A stretch of 64,000 nucleotides of DNA from Mesorhizobium sp. NZP2298 (GCF_013170825.1 NZ_CP033365.1:5344001-5408000), one strand, 5' to 3'; shown: positions 18,498 to 29,323, counted from the stretch's first letter. Numbers and translations: made by a program. The notes: a model not told the origin generated them from the letters alone.

Positions 18498-19912
18498 TGA
18501 AAGTGGTTCCCGTCATCATCAGCGGGGGAGCCGGATCGCGTCTATGGCCTGCCTCGAGGCAATCGCACCCCAAGCCTTTCCTCAAAGTGGCAGACGGACA
18601 CTCTCTTATTCAACACACCGTGTTGCGCGCTGCTTCGATCGAGGGCGTCGTGGAACTCGTTGCGGTGACTTCCCGCGACCACCTCTTCCTGACCAAGGAC
18701 GACTTCGACCAACTGGACTCAGTCGTGCTGCCACGCACATTTCTGCTTGAGCCGGAAGGCCGCGATACCGCCGCCGCCGTCGCCGCCGCCACGATCCACG
18801 CCAAGGCGACGCAGGGACCTGACGCAATCCTGTGCGTCTTTCCCGCGGATCACATGATCGGCAATCTGCCTGCGTTTCTGAATGTCATGGGCCGGGCCAT
18901 CGACCACGCGAAACAGGGCCGAATCGCAACCCTGGGCATCAATCCAACCAGACCGGATACCGCATTCGGCTACATCGAAGCCGACGGCGAAAAAGTTGTC
19001 CGTTTCGTTGAAAAGCCAGACATCGAGACCGCTCGAGCCTATCTCGCATCCAAGCGTTTCTTCTGGAACGCCGGCATCTTCTGCTTCAGCGCCCAGACCA
19101 TGCTCACCGAAATGGCCTTGCATTGTCCCGCGGTCATCGAGGCCGTTTCCAGAAGCTATGAGAACGCCCGTTTCAGCGAAGGCGAAGGCTTTGCCAAAAT
19201 CGAACTCGCGCCAGAGCATTTCGGCTCGGCTCCACGTATCTCTCTCGACCACGCGGTCATGGAGAAGGCGGGCAATCTTGCCGTGATACCCTGCGACATG
19301 GATTGGAACGACATCGGATCCTGGAACGCGATGGCCGAATTGGTCGCCCCCGACGAAAACGGAAACAGGATACGCGGCGATATTCACATGATCGGCACCG
19401 CCGGCAGCTATATCACCTCCGACAGGCGGGTCATCGGCACCGTCGGCGTCAACGACCTGATAATCGTCGATTCCCCGGATGCGTTGCTTGTCGCATCCCG
19501 CGACCGCGTTCAGGACGTCAAAAAGCTGTTCGAGAGTCTCAAGGCTTCCGGACATGGGGCGCATCTCCTTCACAGCACGGTACACCGACCCTGGGGTACC
19601 TATACGGTTCTGGAGGAAGGCGAGCGCTTCAAGATCAAGCGCATCGAGGTGAAGCCGGGCAGGCGTTTGAGCCTGCAAATGCATTACCATCGTTCGGAGC
19701 ACTGGGTCGTGGTCAGCGGCTCCGCGAAAATCGTCAATGGCGACCAGGAGTTGTTCCTGGCAACAAACGAATCAACCTACATCCCCTGCGGCCGTAAACA
19801 TCGGCTGGAAAACCCCGGCAGAATTGACCTGGTGATCATTGAAGTGCAAAGCGGCGATTATCTCGGCGAAGATGATATTGTGCGCTTCGACGACGTATAT
19901 GGTCGCGCCTGA
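18497..19912 (+). CDS. manC: Mannose-1-phosphate guanylyltransferase / mannose-6-phosphate isomerase (type II, ManC)
   Basis: This bifunctional enzyme forms GDP-mannose and can isomerise fructose-6-phosphate and mannose-6-phosphate. The N-terminal nucleotidyltransferase has ISGGAGSRLWPASRQSHPKPF (the GMP signature). The C-terminal cupin isomerase domain (about 355-465) has RPWGTYTVLEEGERFKIKR and the metal-binding QMHYHRSEHWVVVSG. The length of 471 is standard for the XanB/AlgA/RfbM family. It is translationally coupled to manB upstream and followed by gmd after 57 bases. Together with these it feeds the GDP-deoxyhexose pathway. Confidence 0.95.
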   Translation: MKVVPVIISGGAGSRLWPASRQSHPKPFLKVADGHSLIQHTVLRAASIEGVVELVAVTSRDHLFLTKDDFDQLDSVVLPRTFLLEPEGRDTAAAVAAATIHAKATQGPDAILCVFPADHMIGNLPAFLNVMGRAIDHAKQGRIATLGINPTRPDTAFGYIEADGEKVVRFVEKPDIETARAYLASKRFFWNAGIFCFSAQTMLTEMALHCPAVIEAVSRSYENARFSEGEGFAKIELAPEHFGSAPRISLDHAVMEKAGNLAVIPCDMDWNDIGSWNAMAELVAPDENGNRIRGDIHMIGTAGSYITSDRRVIGTVGVNDLIIVDSPDALLVASRDRVQDVKKLFESLKASGHGAHLLHSTVHRPWGTYTVLEEGERFKIKRIEVKPGRRLSLQMHYHRSEHWVVVSGSAKIVNGDQELFLATNESTYIPCGRKHRLENPGRIDLVIIEVQSGDYLGEDDIVRFDDVYGRA

Positions 19913-20956
<1,044 letters not shown>

Positions 20957-20982
20957 GTTGAGCGGAGAGCCCTTTTAGCGTT

Positions 20983-21936
20983 ATGGTCGATAGGTTGACG
21001 CATCGCATCCTGATAACCGGGGCAACAGGGTTTGTCGGCACAGCACTGTTGCGGCTGCTGGAGCGGGAACACGCTGGCTGCAAGGTGTTCCCGCTTGGCC
21101 ATGGCGCAGGCCAACGAAACGCGATCGACCTGCAGGACCGAAAGGGGATCGACGAGGCCGTCCGCGAGGTACAGCCCACCGCGCTCATTCATCTGGCCGC
21201 GGTCGCCGCACCTTCCGATGCACGCAACGCGCCGCGACATGCCTGGAACGTCAATTTCACGGGAACGATGAACCTCGCCCAATCCGTGCTGCACCACGCG
21301 CCGGACGCCCGGTTTGTCTATGTGGGTAGTTCCGAAGCCTATGGCGCTTCCTTCCGGAGCGCGGCAGGTCCGGTAACGGAAGATGTGCCGCTTCGGCCGA
21401 TGACGGTCTACGGCGCCACCAAGGCGGCCGCGGACCTGATGATCGGGCAAATGGCGTATGAAGGTTTGCGCGCTGTGCGCTTTCGTCCCTTCAACCACAC
21501 CGGCCCCGGTCAGTCCGATGCCTATGTGGTTTCCGCCTTCGCACGCCAGGTCGCCGAGATCGTGTCCGGCAAGAGCGAACCGGTCATTCACGTCGGGAAC
21601 CTCGAGGTGGAGCGCGACTTCCTTGATGTTCGCGACGTGGTGCGCGCGTATGCGAGCTCCGCGGTGCTGAATCTGGATGCCGCACCAGATCAAGTCTACA
21701 ACATCGCATCGGGACAACCCCGCAAAATCCGTGATATCCTGGATACGCTTGTTGCGCAGTCGGGCATCGACATCGAAGTACGCGCCGACCCTGAAAAACT
21801 TCGGCCGAACGAGATCCCCACCGCATCAGGTGATGCTTCAAAGGCACGCGCCGAGCTCAATTGGCAGCCTTTGGTGCCATTCGAGCAGACAATAGCCGAC
21901 GTTTTCGGGTATTGGCACCGGCTATGTAATGCCTGA
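20983..21936 (+). CDS. rmd: GDP-6-deoxy-D-mannose reductase (Rmd-like)
   Basis: This extended SDR of 317 residues is expected to reduce the 4-keto group made by Gmd. It has ILITGATGFVGTALL at the N-terminus, VGSSEAYG and YGATKAAAD (Y143, K147), then RPFNHTGPGQSDAYVVSAF, which is characteristic of Rmd/NAD-epimerase reductases. Sequence and position match Rmd (giving GDP-D-rhamnose). A GDP-6-deoxytalose synthetase has the same fold and cannot be excluded, notably because Mesorhizobium O-chains can contain 6-deoxytalose. It sits 26 bases after gmd and 36 bases before wzm. Confidence 0.85.
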   Translation: MVDRLTHRILITGATGFVGTALLRLLEREHAGCKVFPLGHGAGQRNAIDLQDRKGIDEAVREVQPTALIHLAAVAAPSDARNAPRHAWNVNFTGTMNLAQSVLHHAPDARFVYVGSSEAYGASFRSAAGPVTEDVPLRPMTVYGATKAAADLMIGQMAYEGLRAVRFRPFNHTGPGQSDAYVVSAFARQVAEIVSGKSEPVIHVGNLEVERDFLDVRDVVRAYASSAVLNLDAAPDQVYNIASGQPRKIRDILDTLVAQSGIDIEVRADPEKLRPNEIPTASGDASKARAELNWQPLVPFEQTIADVFGYWHRLCNA

Positions 21937-21972
21937 TGACGACATCACCGCAGCGCGCCAAAGGTTGAGCAC

Positions 21973-22758
21973 ATGTTTCGAAGCCTGTGGCAGTACCGCC
22001 ATTTCATCATTTCCTCCATCAGGGGCGACCTGAAAGGGCGTTTCGTGCGGTCGCGCCTGGGCGGCCTGTGGTTCATCCTTCACCCACTTGCGCAGGCACT
22101 CATCTTCTCGATCGTCCTTTCGGAAGTTCTCAAGGCAAGGCTCCCGGACACTGACAGCCCCGCGGCCTATCCGATCTATCTCCTGTCCGGCATGGCGGCC
22201 TGGACGCTGTTCAGCGAGATTCTGACACGCAGCATGACCGTATTCATCGAGCAGGCACCGGTGATGAAGAAGATCGCCTTTCCGCGCTTGTGCCTGCCCG
22301 TCATCGTGGGGGGCACGGCACTCATCAACCACCTGCTGCTGCTCGTCGCCCTGTTTGTCATCTTCATCTTCCTCGGGCATATTCCGGGCCGCGCCCTTGT
22401 CTTGCTGCCGATCGGGATCATCATGATCGCCGCGATCGGCTTCGGCCTTGGCGTGATCCTCGGCGTGATGAACGTGTTCATTCGCGATGTGGCGCAAGTC
22501 ATGATGATCGTGCTGCAGCTCTGGTACTGGCTGACGCCGATCGTCTATCCCGCCAATGTTCTGCCCGAAAAATATGCTTTTCTGATCGGCCTCAATCCGA
22601 TCGCGCCGCTGGTGGCGCTTTATCAGGACGCGTTGTTGTTCAACCGCTGGCCAAACCCTGAAAGCCTGATCGTGCCGGCTGCACTGGGAGTTGTGAGCAT
22701 GGCTTTCGCAATGATCTTCTTTCGGCGCGCAAGCCCCGAACTCGTCGACGTGCTGTAG
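21973..22758 (+). CDS. wzm: O-antigen ABC transporter, permease Wzm
   Basis: This inner-membrane subunit exports a finished undecaprenyl-PP-linked polysaccharide. The 261-residue protein is an ABC2_membrane exporter with about six transmembrane helices. The N-terminal DLKGRFVRSRLGGLWFILHP is the cytoplasmic gate-helix motif of Wzm/KpsM/TagG proteins. Later it has VRDVAQ-like IRDVAQVMMIVLQLWYWLTP. It is immediately followed (2 bases) by the ATPase wzt, and it follows the GDP-deoxyhexose genes, so the locus is of the ABC-transporter-dependent type. Confidence 0.93.
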   Translation: MFRSLWQYRHFIISSIRGDLKGRFVRSRLGGLWFILHPLAQALIFSIVLSEVLKARLPDTDSPAAYPIYLLSGMAAWTLFSEILTRSMTVFIEQAPVMKKIAFPRLCLPVIVGGTALINHLLLLVALFVIFIFLGHIPGRALVLLPIGIIMIAAIGFGLGVILGVMNVFIRDVAQVMMIVLQLWYWLTPIVYPANVLPEKYAFLIGLNPIAPLVALYQDALLFNRWPNPESLIVPAALGVVSMAFAMIFFRRASPELVDVL

Positions 22759-22760
22759 CC

Positions 22761-23987
22761 ATGACCGTGCTTTCAGTCAGCCATCTGTCGAAACGCTATG
22801 CGACCTACGCAAGCAATCTGGAAAGGTTTGCCGGCTGGTTCGGCGCGCCCGTCAAGCCCACGGAGGAATTCTGGCCGGTAAGGGACATCTCGTTCTCCCT
22901 GGCGGCCGGCGAGGCGCTGGGGCTCATCGGCCAGAATGGTGCCGGCAAGAGCACGCTTCTTAAGCTGATCACCGGCACCGTGCGGCCTACCGAAGGCACG
23001 GCAAGCGTTGGCGGCCGCATCAGCGCCATCCTCGAACTCGGGCTCGGCTTCAACCCCGAATTCACGGGGCGCCAGAACGCCTACCATGCCGGCGGACTGA
23101 TGGGGCTGTCGCAAACGCGGCTTGCCGAACTGATGCCGCATATCGAGGACTTTGCCGAGATCGGCGACTTCTTCGACCAGCCGCTGCGAACCTATTCGAG
23201 CGGCATGCAGGCGCGGCTGGCCTTCGCGCTCGCCACCGCTGAACGGCCCGAGGTGCTGATCGTCGACGAAGTGCTTTCGGTGGGCGACAGCTATTTCCAG
23301 CACAAGAGTTTCGACCGCATACGCAGTTTCAGGGCCGCCGGCACGTCGATCATTCTGGTCACCCACGGTATGGGCGACGTCAGATCCTTGTGCGACCGGG
23401 TGATTCTGCTGGACAAGGGACGGGTGCTGAAGGACGGGCCGCCCGACGAAGTGGTCGACTACTACAACGCCCTGATCGCGACCAAGGAGAACGCCAAGCT
23501 GACCATCGAGCAACGGCGCGAAAAGGACAATTGGCTTTACAGCAGGAGCGGAACCAAGGCGGCCGCGGTTGAATCCGTCGTGCTGATCGACGGCGAAAAC
23601 GGGAAGCCGATCAAGACCGCCATCTCAGGACAGAGCGTGACAATTCGAGCCCGGATAGAAGCGAAGGAGGATATTCAGGAACTCGTCATCGGGTTCATGC
23701 TGAAAGACCGCGCCGGCCACACGGTTTGGGGAACAAACACCTGGCATACGGGCCAGGTGCTTTCAGGCATCAAAGCCGGAGACAAGGTGGAATGTAACCT
23801 GCGCTTTGCCTGCGCACTTGGCCAGGGTTCATACGGGCTTTCCATTTCGCTCCATACGGGAGACGTTCACATCGACAACAATTTCGACTGGATTGAAAAC
23901 GTCGAGGTTTTCGACGTCATCAATTCAGACCGCCCGTTCTTTGTCGGGACGAGCCGCCTTGAACACGTGTTCGAAATCGTCAGATGA
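22761..23987 (+). CDS. wzt: O-antigen ABC transporter, ATP-binding protein Wzt with C-terminal carbohydrate-binding domain
   Basis: This 408-residue protein has an N-terminal ATPase with Walker A GQNGAGKST, signature YSSGMQARLAFALA and Walker B VLIVDEVLSVGD. From about residue 260 a C-terminal beta-sandwich domain follows (ESVVLIDGENGKPIKTAISG through YGLSISLHTGDVHIDNN), as in Wzt proteins that recognise a modified non-reducing end of the O-chain before export. The ATPase-only homologues KpsT and TagH lack it. The next gene overlaps by four bases (ATGA) and encodes a methyltransferase, a natural partner for making the terminal mark. Confidence 0.94.
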   Translation: MTVLSVSHLSKRYATYASNLERFAGWFGAPVKPTEEFWPVRDISFSLAAGEALGLIGQNGAGKSTLLKLITGTVRPTEGTASVGGRISAILELGLGFNPEFTGRQNAYHAGGLMGLSQTRLAELMPHIEDFAEIGDFFDQPLRTYSSGMQARLAFALATAERPEVLIVDEVLSVGDSYFQHKSFDRIRSFRAAGTSIILVTHGMGDVRSLCDRVILLDKGRVLKDGPPDEVVDYYNALIATKENAKLTIEQRREKDNWLYSRSGTKAAAVESVVLIDGENGKPIKTAISGQSVTIRARIEAKEDIQELVIGFMLKDRAGHTVWGTNTWHTGQVLSGIKAGDKVECNLRFACALGQGSYGLSISLHTGDVHIDNNFDWIENVEVFDVINSDRPFFVGTSRLEHVFEIVR

Positions 23988-25693
23988 AAAAAACTTTCGA
24001 TGATCTCTACAAGGCCTTCGAGGATCGCTTTCGCGGCTCGAGGGAACTCATTAAGGATCGGCTGAAGATCTACCAACCCTTGTTGGCGCAGGTACCGCGA
24101 CAGGCCGAGGGACCGACCCTGGCGATCGATCTTGGCTGCGGACGCGGCGAATGGCTCGAAATACTCGCCGAGGCTGGGTTCGATGCCACGGGCGTGGATT
24201 TGAACGGAGGCATGGCGCAGGAGGCGGTAGAACGTGGACTGAAGATCGAACTGCATGACGCCTTAGAATATCTAAAGAGGCAGCCGGACTGTAGCGCTGT
24301 CGTGATCTCGGCCTTCCATATGGTCGAGCACGTGCCAACCGAATATCTGATCGAGTTGCTGGACGAGTGCCACCGGGTGATGGCGAAGGACGGCCTGCTT
24401 GTCCTGGAAACGCCCAACCCAGAAAACATTTCGGTTGGAACCCACACCTTCCACCTCGACCCGACTCACAAAAGCCCCCTTCCCCCGGACCTTCTTGAAT
24501 TTTTGGTGGAAGAAGCTGGATTCCCCGACACAGCAATCTTGAGGCTGAATGGTTCGCCCATGATCGAAGCCGGACCGATCGAACGGAGCGTGCACCTCAT
24601 GTTCGAAGTGGCGCGCGACTATGCGTGCCTGGCAAGAAAAAGTGAAAAACAGTCCGCAGAAGCATCCGACTCCCTCGCAGCGTTCGTTCAGTCTACGTCG
24701 CAGAAAATACCTGCTGACGTCAAAGAAATAAAAGGCTGGCTCCGTTCCGCTGACAACGAGATCACCAGTATATCAGAAGAAGTCAAGGCCGCCACGGATT
24801 CAATCGAAGAAATAAAGGGCTGGCTCCGCTCAGCCGATAACGATATTATCAGTATATCGGAGAAGGTCGAAGCCGCCACAACTTCAAGCACCGATCAATT
24901 TCGGCAGTTGTCTGACAATCTTTCTACTCAATCGGAATTACTACGAACAGGGAACATTGCCCTCACGAACACGGTGGCTTCCCTCGGCAAACAACTTAAG
25001 GAGATTGTAAAGGATAGGGCTGTGGCCGCGCGCGACAACGAAATCGGTCGCCTCCGTCAACACATTGCGGGCGGCGAGGTAGCGAACCAGGAGCAGTTGA
25101 CCCTCAAAGAAGCCGAGACAGAAGAACGGAATGCGGAAATTGCTCTACTAAACGAACGCATTACGGCGCAGGCCGAGCAGGTCGCCTCTCTTGCCAGGCA
25201 ACTCGAAGGTGCGGTAGCTGAGCGTGAATACCTAAGAAATCAAGTCTTAGAAATATATCAAAGTAGATCATGGAAACTGGCAGGCCCCTATCGCCGCACC
25301 GGCAGGGTGTTGAAGCGATTCGCTGCGAGCACTCCAGATCTTCGAATTTGGACAAAGCATAAGACAAGACCGATCTATAGCGGAATAATACGTTTTGTCC
25401 TTCTGCGTCCAAGGCTTAAGACTTTTTTGTCAAGCATAATAAGAAGATATCCGAAAATACATAACTTTTCTCACGGACTTATTGCTTCTGCCAATAATGA
25501 AACTGGCGCCTTCGAAGCTGGGGCATTGTCTGCGAAAAAAGAATATACCTTAGATGACATTAGCAGACCCTTCTCAACGCCAACTTCCTTCTTGCCAAAC
25601 AATAAATCCGAATCTGGCAGCACATTACTGAGTACCTCGCAGGCGAATAGGATTCTTCTGAATTTGAGAAGACCTTCACGGAAAAAAGACTGA
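23984..25693 (+). CDS. Methyltransferase with long coiled-coil domain; candidate O-chain terminator and length ruler (WbdD-like role)
   Basis: This 569-residue protein has an N-terminal class-I SAM methyltransferase (LAIDLGCGRGEWLEIL at 47-62, then SAFHMVEHVP and LLVLETPNPEN). Residues about 210-430 are polar and heptad-rich. They include a 28-residue tandem duplication starting KEIKGWLRSADN, at 248-275 and 276-303. The end contains the YQSRSWKLAGPYRR motif seen in many surface-polysaccharide transferases. E. coli WbdD joins a methyltransferase, a kinase and a ruler coiled coil. No kinase motif is visible here, so methyl-only capping is inferred. It overlaps wzt by four bases, and the 1208-residue GT follows after three bases. 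AT content rises toward its 3' end. Confidence 0.82.
   Translation: MKKTFDDLYKAFEDRFRGSRELIKDRLKIYQPLLAQVPRQAEGPTLAIDLGCGRGEWLEILAEAGFDATGVDLNGGMAQEAVERGLKIELHDALEYLKRQPDCSAVVISAFHMVEHVPTEYLIELLDECHRVMAKDGLLVLETPNPENISVGTHTFHLDPTHKSPLPPDLLEFLVEEAGFPDTAILRLNGSPMIEAGPIERSVHLMFEVARDYACLARKSEKQSAEASDSLAAFVQSTSQKIPADVKEIKGWLRSADNEITSISEEVKAATDSIEEIKGWLRSADNDIISISEKVEAATTSSTDQFRQLSDNLSTQSELLRTGNIALTNTVASLGKQLKEIVKDRAVAARDNEIGRLRQHIAGGEVANQEQLTLKEAETEERNAEIALLNERITAQAEQVASLARQLEGAVAEREYLRNQVLEIYQSRSWKLAGPYRRTGRVLKRFAASTPDLRIWTKHKTRPIYSGIIRFVLLRPRLKTFLSSIIRRYPKIHNFSHGLIASANNETGAFEAGALSAKKEYTLDDISRPFSTPTSFLPNNKSESGSTLLSTSQANRILLNLRRPSRKKD
24725..24892 (+). repeat. Two-copy 84-bp in-frame tandem repeat (28 residues = 4 heptads)
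   Basis: Copies at 24725-24808 and 24809-24892 encode EIKGWLRSADNEITSIS... and EIKGWLRSADNDIISIS.... By hand alignment about 63 of 84 bases and 21 of 28 residues match, and many differences are synonymous. The period is exactly four heptads, so copy number changes would extend a coiled coil without breaking register. Confidence 0.9.
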
Positions 25694-25696
25694 TCC

Positions 25697-28600
25697 ATGC
25701 GAATCGTTTTAGATCTTCAAGGCGCCCAAACTGAAAGTCGATTTCGGGGGATCGGCCGCTATACCATTTCCCTCGCAGAGGCGATCTATCGCAATCGGGG
25801 GGCTCATGAGGTCTGCTTCGCTCTCAACGGAAATATGCCCGACTCTCTGGATAGCGTCCTTGGGTCTTTGAGCAATGTGGCGCCCCACCATTCATTCCAC
25901 GTCTGGTATGGCCCCAATCGCTCTATTCACAATGGCTACGACATCGGCTGGCGAAAATCAGCCTCAGAGAGTATATTTGAAGCTTTCACGGAATCTCTCC
26001 ATGCGGATGTCGTTCACTTAAGTAGCCTTTTTGAGGGTTTTAGCGACCACTCCTCTTCCAGCATATCGGCGAAACCAAGAACATCTTTGGTCTCAGCCAC
26101 TCTTTACGATCTAATACCATATATATATAGAGATAATTATCTCGGAAGAAACACGCCTTTAGAGGAATTCTTTTTAAGAAAAATAGATGACCTAAGAAGA
26201 GCAGACATATGTCTAGCCATATCCGAATACACGGCAGAGGAGGCCATATCCCTGCTACCGCTAGATAGAGAGAAAGTATTCAATATATCGGCGTCTGCCT
26301 CCGATGAATTTCGCCATATTGTCCCATTTAATAAACTCAACACGGCGAGGCAGTTTTCGCTAAATCGCGAACTGGTTCTTTACACCGGAGGTGTGGATTT
26401 TCGAAAGAATATCGACCGACTTTTTGGAGCATTCTCTTCCCTTCCTCCAGACGTCCGTCGACGCCATACTCTAGGCATTGTGGGAAAAATTACTGATGTA
26501 TCTGCGATGCATATAAAGGCGAAAGCCTATGCTCTCGGCCTGACCGACGAGGATTTTAGGCTGTTTGGATATGTAAGCGACCAGGGTCTTCTGGAGCTAT
26601 ACAATATGTGCCGGCTTTTTGTTTTCCCGTCCCTGCACGAAGGATTTGGTCTGCCTGCATTGGAGGCGATGAAATGCGGCGCGCCGACCATCGCCGCTGG
26701 AACAACTAGCATTCCAGAAGTGGTCGGTTGGGATCAGGCACTTTTCGATCCGATGGACGAGCAGTCGATCTGCGACAAGATGCTTGCAGCGCTTACCGAC
26801 GATGAATTTCGCGCCGAGCTGTCGCGGCGAGGAATGGATCAAGCACGTTTATTCTCTTGGGATCAATCCGCGCAGAGAGCGATTAGGGCTTTCGAAACCG
26901 TGCTGAGCCGGTCAGATCGGGCCACCGCCAAGGCCTCCGTTGGCACCGGTTACCGGGCGCTGGTGGACTCCATTGCCTCAATCGATGGAGCCACGGAGGA
27001 AGACCTTCTGCTTACCGCAGAGGCCATAGAAGCCACCTTCGGCGCAGTAAGGAGACATGAGTCTTCCGTCGACCCAGCCAGGAAGCTAAGGTGGCGGGTG
27101 GAAGGGCCATTCGACAGCAGCTATAGCCTGGCCTTGTTAAATCGAGAGACAGCACGCGCGCTGTCGGATTTGGGTCACGACGTAGCGTTGTTCTCGACAG
27201 AGGGCCCGGGCGATTTTTTGCCAAATCCAATCTACCTGCGGCAAAACCCGGATCTGGATGCAATGTGGATGCGCTCCATGGAAATGGAGCAACGGGATGC
27301 CGATGTCACCAGTCGAATCCTTTACCCGCCGCGGGTCGACGACATGGCAAGTCCAACCAACATGCTCCACCACTACGCTTGGGAGGAATCCGGTTTCCCT
27401 CTCGAATGGGTGGAAAAATTCAACAAGCATCTTCAAGCGATCACGTGCCTATCGCCCCACGTGGAAAAGATTCTTATCGATCACGGCGTTACGGTACCGT
27501 TGTCGGTCTCAGGATGCGGCGTCGACCATTGGGACCGTATAGTAGCCGATCCTGCATTTCGGCTGCCGCCCAGCGGGTTCAGATTCTTGCACGTCTCATC
27601 CTGCTTTCCCCGAAAGGGTGCGGACCTGCTTCTGAAGGCTTATGGAAAAGCCTTTTCATCCCGCGACGACGTGATCCTCATCATCAAGACCTTCCCAAAT
27701 CCTCACAATGAGATTAGCCGATGGCTGCGGGAGGCCGTTGGGAATCGCAAAGATTTTCCAAGGGTTGAGATAATTCTCGAGGATTTTGATAGCCCACGCC
27801 TGAAAGCGTTATACGAAGCGTGTCACGTCCTTGTGGCCCCAAGCCGCGCCGAAGGGTTCGGTCTTCCCATGGCCGAGGCCATGATGTCAGGTCTCCCTGT
27901 GATAACGACTGCTTGGGGTGGGCAAGTTGATTTTTGCCGACCTGGAATAGCATGGCTGATTGACTACCGATTCGAGAGAACGGAAGCGCATTTCGGCTTG
28001 AGCGATTCGGTTTGGGCCACAGCCGATATCGACCATTTGGCAGATACGATGCGCAGCGTTTTCGAATCTCCCAAGGAGGAATTGAAGCAGCGCGCTGCCC
28101 TCGGCCGAAAGAAACTCCTGCGCGAGTTTCGGTGGAAGGGCGTCGCTCAGCGACTCGTGGAGTCGGCCGGGCAATCCTTGGCGACTAAGGCAAAGGAACC
28201 TCATGTCGGATGGGTGTCAACCTGGAAGAAAGCCTGTGGCATCGCAGGCTATTCCGAACACTTACTGGCACACTTTTCAAAGATGCCGGTTATCTTTGGA
28301 ACAAACGAATCGGCAGCCAACCTCCCGGAAGAGAAGATATTTCGATGCTGGTCCCAGGGCGACAATTTGAACGAGATGTCTAATTTAATTTCTGAAAACT
28401 CAATCAACGTCCTCGTCATCCAATTCAACTATGGTTTTTTTGATTTCGAAGAGCTTTCCAAATTCATTGAAACTCAGATATCGAATGGCGTTATATTGAT
28501 TCTAACTGTTCATTCAACGCAAGATCCCCCTTCCGTTCCGGAAAGGAAACTCAAGAACATCGTCGGTGCCTTATCGTGTTGCCACAGGATTCTGGTTCAT

Positions 28601-29323
28601 TCCGTAGACGACATGAATCGCTTGAAGGATATCGGCCTGGTGGACAACGTTACGTTGTTTCCGCATGGGTTGATCGAGATGTCCGAGCCACGTCCTCCGC
28701 ACGTGGTTCGTGCTTCCGAACAATCGTATCTTCTTGCCTCATACGGATTCTTCCTCCCTACCAAAGGGCTCCATACGCTTATCCGCGCAATCGGCCTGCT
28801 TCGGGAGAATGGCGTTGATGTGAGACTGCGGATGGTAAATGCTGAGTATGAAATTCCAGAATCGCGTCAGCTGATTGAGCAAGCCGTCGAATTAATCGCG
28901 GAACTGGGGTTGGATCAATATGTGGAGCTTCACACCAAGTTCCTGGATGATCAAGAAAGCCTGGAGCTTTTGGCCGACGCGGATCTGATCATTTTTCCAT
29001 ACGAAGAGACCGGCGAATCCTCAAGTGCTGCCGTTCGTCATGGAATTGCCGCTGAACGGCCCGTGGCTGTTACTCCGCTTCCGATTTTCGATGATGTCCG
29101 TGAGGCCGTATTTGAATTGCCGGGTCACGACCCTGCTTCGATATCGCTCGGGGTTCGAAGTCTTCTTGCCGAGCTTTCGTCGAATTCCGACTCCGTCAAA
29201 CAGAAGGCCAGTGACGCGGAACGCTGGCGTGCAACGCATCAACAGAAGCTTTTGTCGGGACGGCTGGAGCGCATGCTCAAAGCACTTTACAACAAGCACC
29301 ACGATAGCTGGCTTGGTTCATAA
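25697..29323 (+). CDS. Giant multi-module GT4 glycosyltransferase (three GT-B modules)
   Basis: This 1208-residue cytoplasmic enzyme probably polymerises the O-chain. Module 1 (1 to about 400) opens MRIVLDLQGAQTESRFRGIGRY and has the GT4 E-x7-E region HEGFGLPALEAMKCG near 314. Module 2 (about 455-830) has RVEGPFDSSYSLALLNR and AEGFGLPMAEAMMSG near 718. Module 3 (about 832-1200) opens VGWVSTWKKACGIAGYSEHL and has ETGESSSAAVRHGIA near 1103, a weaker motif. Multi-module GT4 proteins such as WbdA build repeats with several linkages, one per module. It starts three bases after the methyltransferase. Substrate (GDP-rhamnose type) is inferred from the operon. Confidence 0.88.
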   Translation: MRIVLDLQGAQTESRFRGIGRYTISLAEAIYRNRGAHEVCFALNGNMPDSLDSVLGSLSNVAPHHSFHVWYGPNRSIHNGYDIGWRKSASESIFEAFTESLHADVVHLSSLFEGFSDHSSSSISAKPRTSLVSATLYDLIPYIYRDNYLGRNTPLEEFFLRKIDDLRRADICLAISEYTAEEAISLLPLDREKVFNISASASDEFRHIVPFNKLNTARQFSLNRELVLYTGGVDFRKNIDRLFGAFSSLPPDVRRRHTLGIVGKITDVSAMHIKAKAYALGLTDEDFRLFGYVSDQGLLELYNMCRLFVFPSLHEGFGLPALEAMKCGAPTIAAGTTSIPEVVGWDQALFDPMDEQSICDKMLAALTDDEFRAELSRRGMDQARLFSWDQSAQRAIRAFETVLSRSDRATAKASVGTGYRALVDSIASIDGATEEDLLLTAEAIEATFGAVRRHESSVDPARKLRWRVEGPFDSSYSLALLNRETARALSDLGHDVALFSTEGPGDFLPNPIYLRQNPDLDAMWMRSMEMEQRDADVTSRILYPPRVDDMASPTNMLHHYAWEESGFPLEWVEKFNKHLQAITCLSPHVEKILIDHGVTVPLSVSGCGVDHWDRIVADPAFRLPPSGFRFLHVSSCFPRKGADLLLKAYGKAFSSRDDVILIIKTFPNPHNEISRWLREAVGNRKDFPRVEIILEDFDSPRLKALYEACHVLVAPSRAEGFGLPMAEAMMSGLPVITTAWGGQVDFCRPGIAWLIDYRFERTEAHFGLSDSVWATADIDHLADTMRSVFESPKEELKQRAALGRKKLLREFRWKGVAQRLVESAGQSLATKAKEPHVGWVSTWKKACGIAGYSEHLLAHFSKMPVIFGTNESAANLPEEKIFRCWSQGDNLNEMSNLISENSINVLVIQFNYGFFDFEELSKFIETQISNGVILILTVHSTQDPPSVPERKLKNIVGALSCCHRILVHSVDDMNRLKDIGLVDNVTLFPHGLIEMSEPRPPHVVRASEQSYLLASYGFFLPTKGLHTLIRAIGLLRENGVDVRLRMVNAEYEIPESRQLIEQAVELIAELGLDQYVELHTKFLDDQESLELLADADLIIFPYEETGESSSAAVRHGIAAERPVAVTPLPIFDDVREAVFELPGHDPASISLGVRSLLAELSSNSDSVKQKASDAERWRATHQQKLLSGRLERMLKALYNKHHDSWLGS

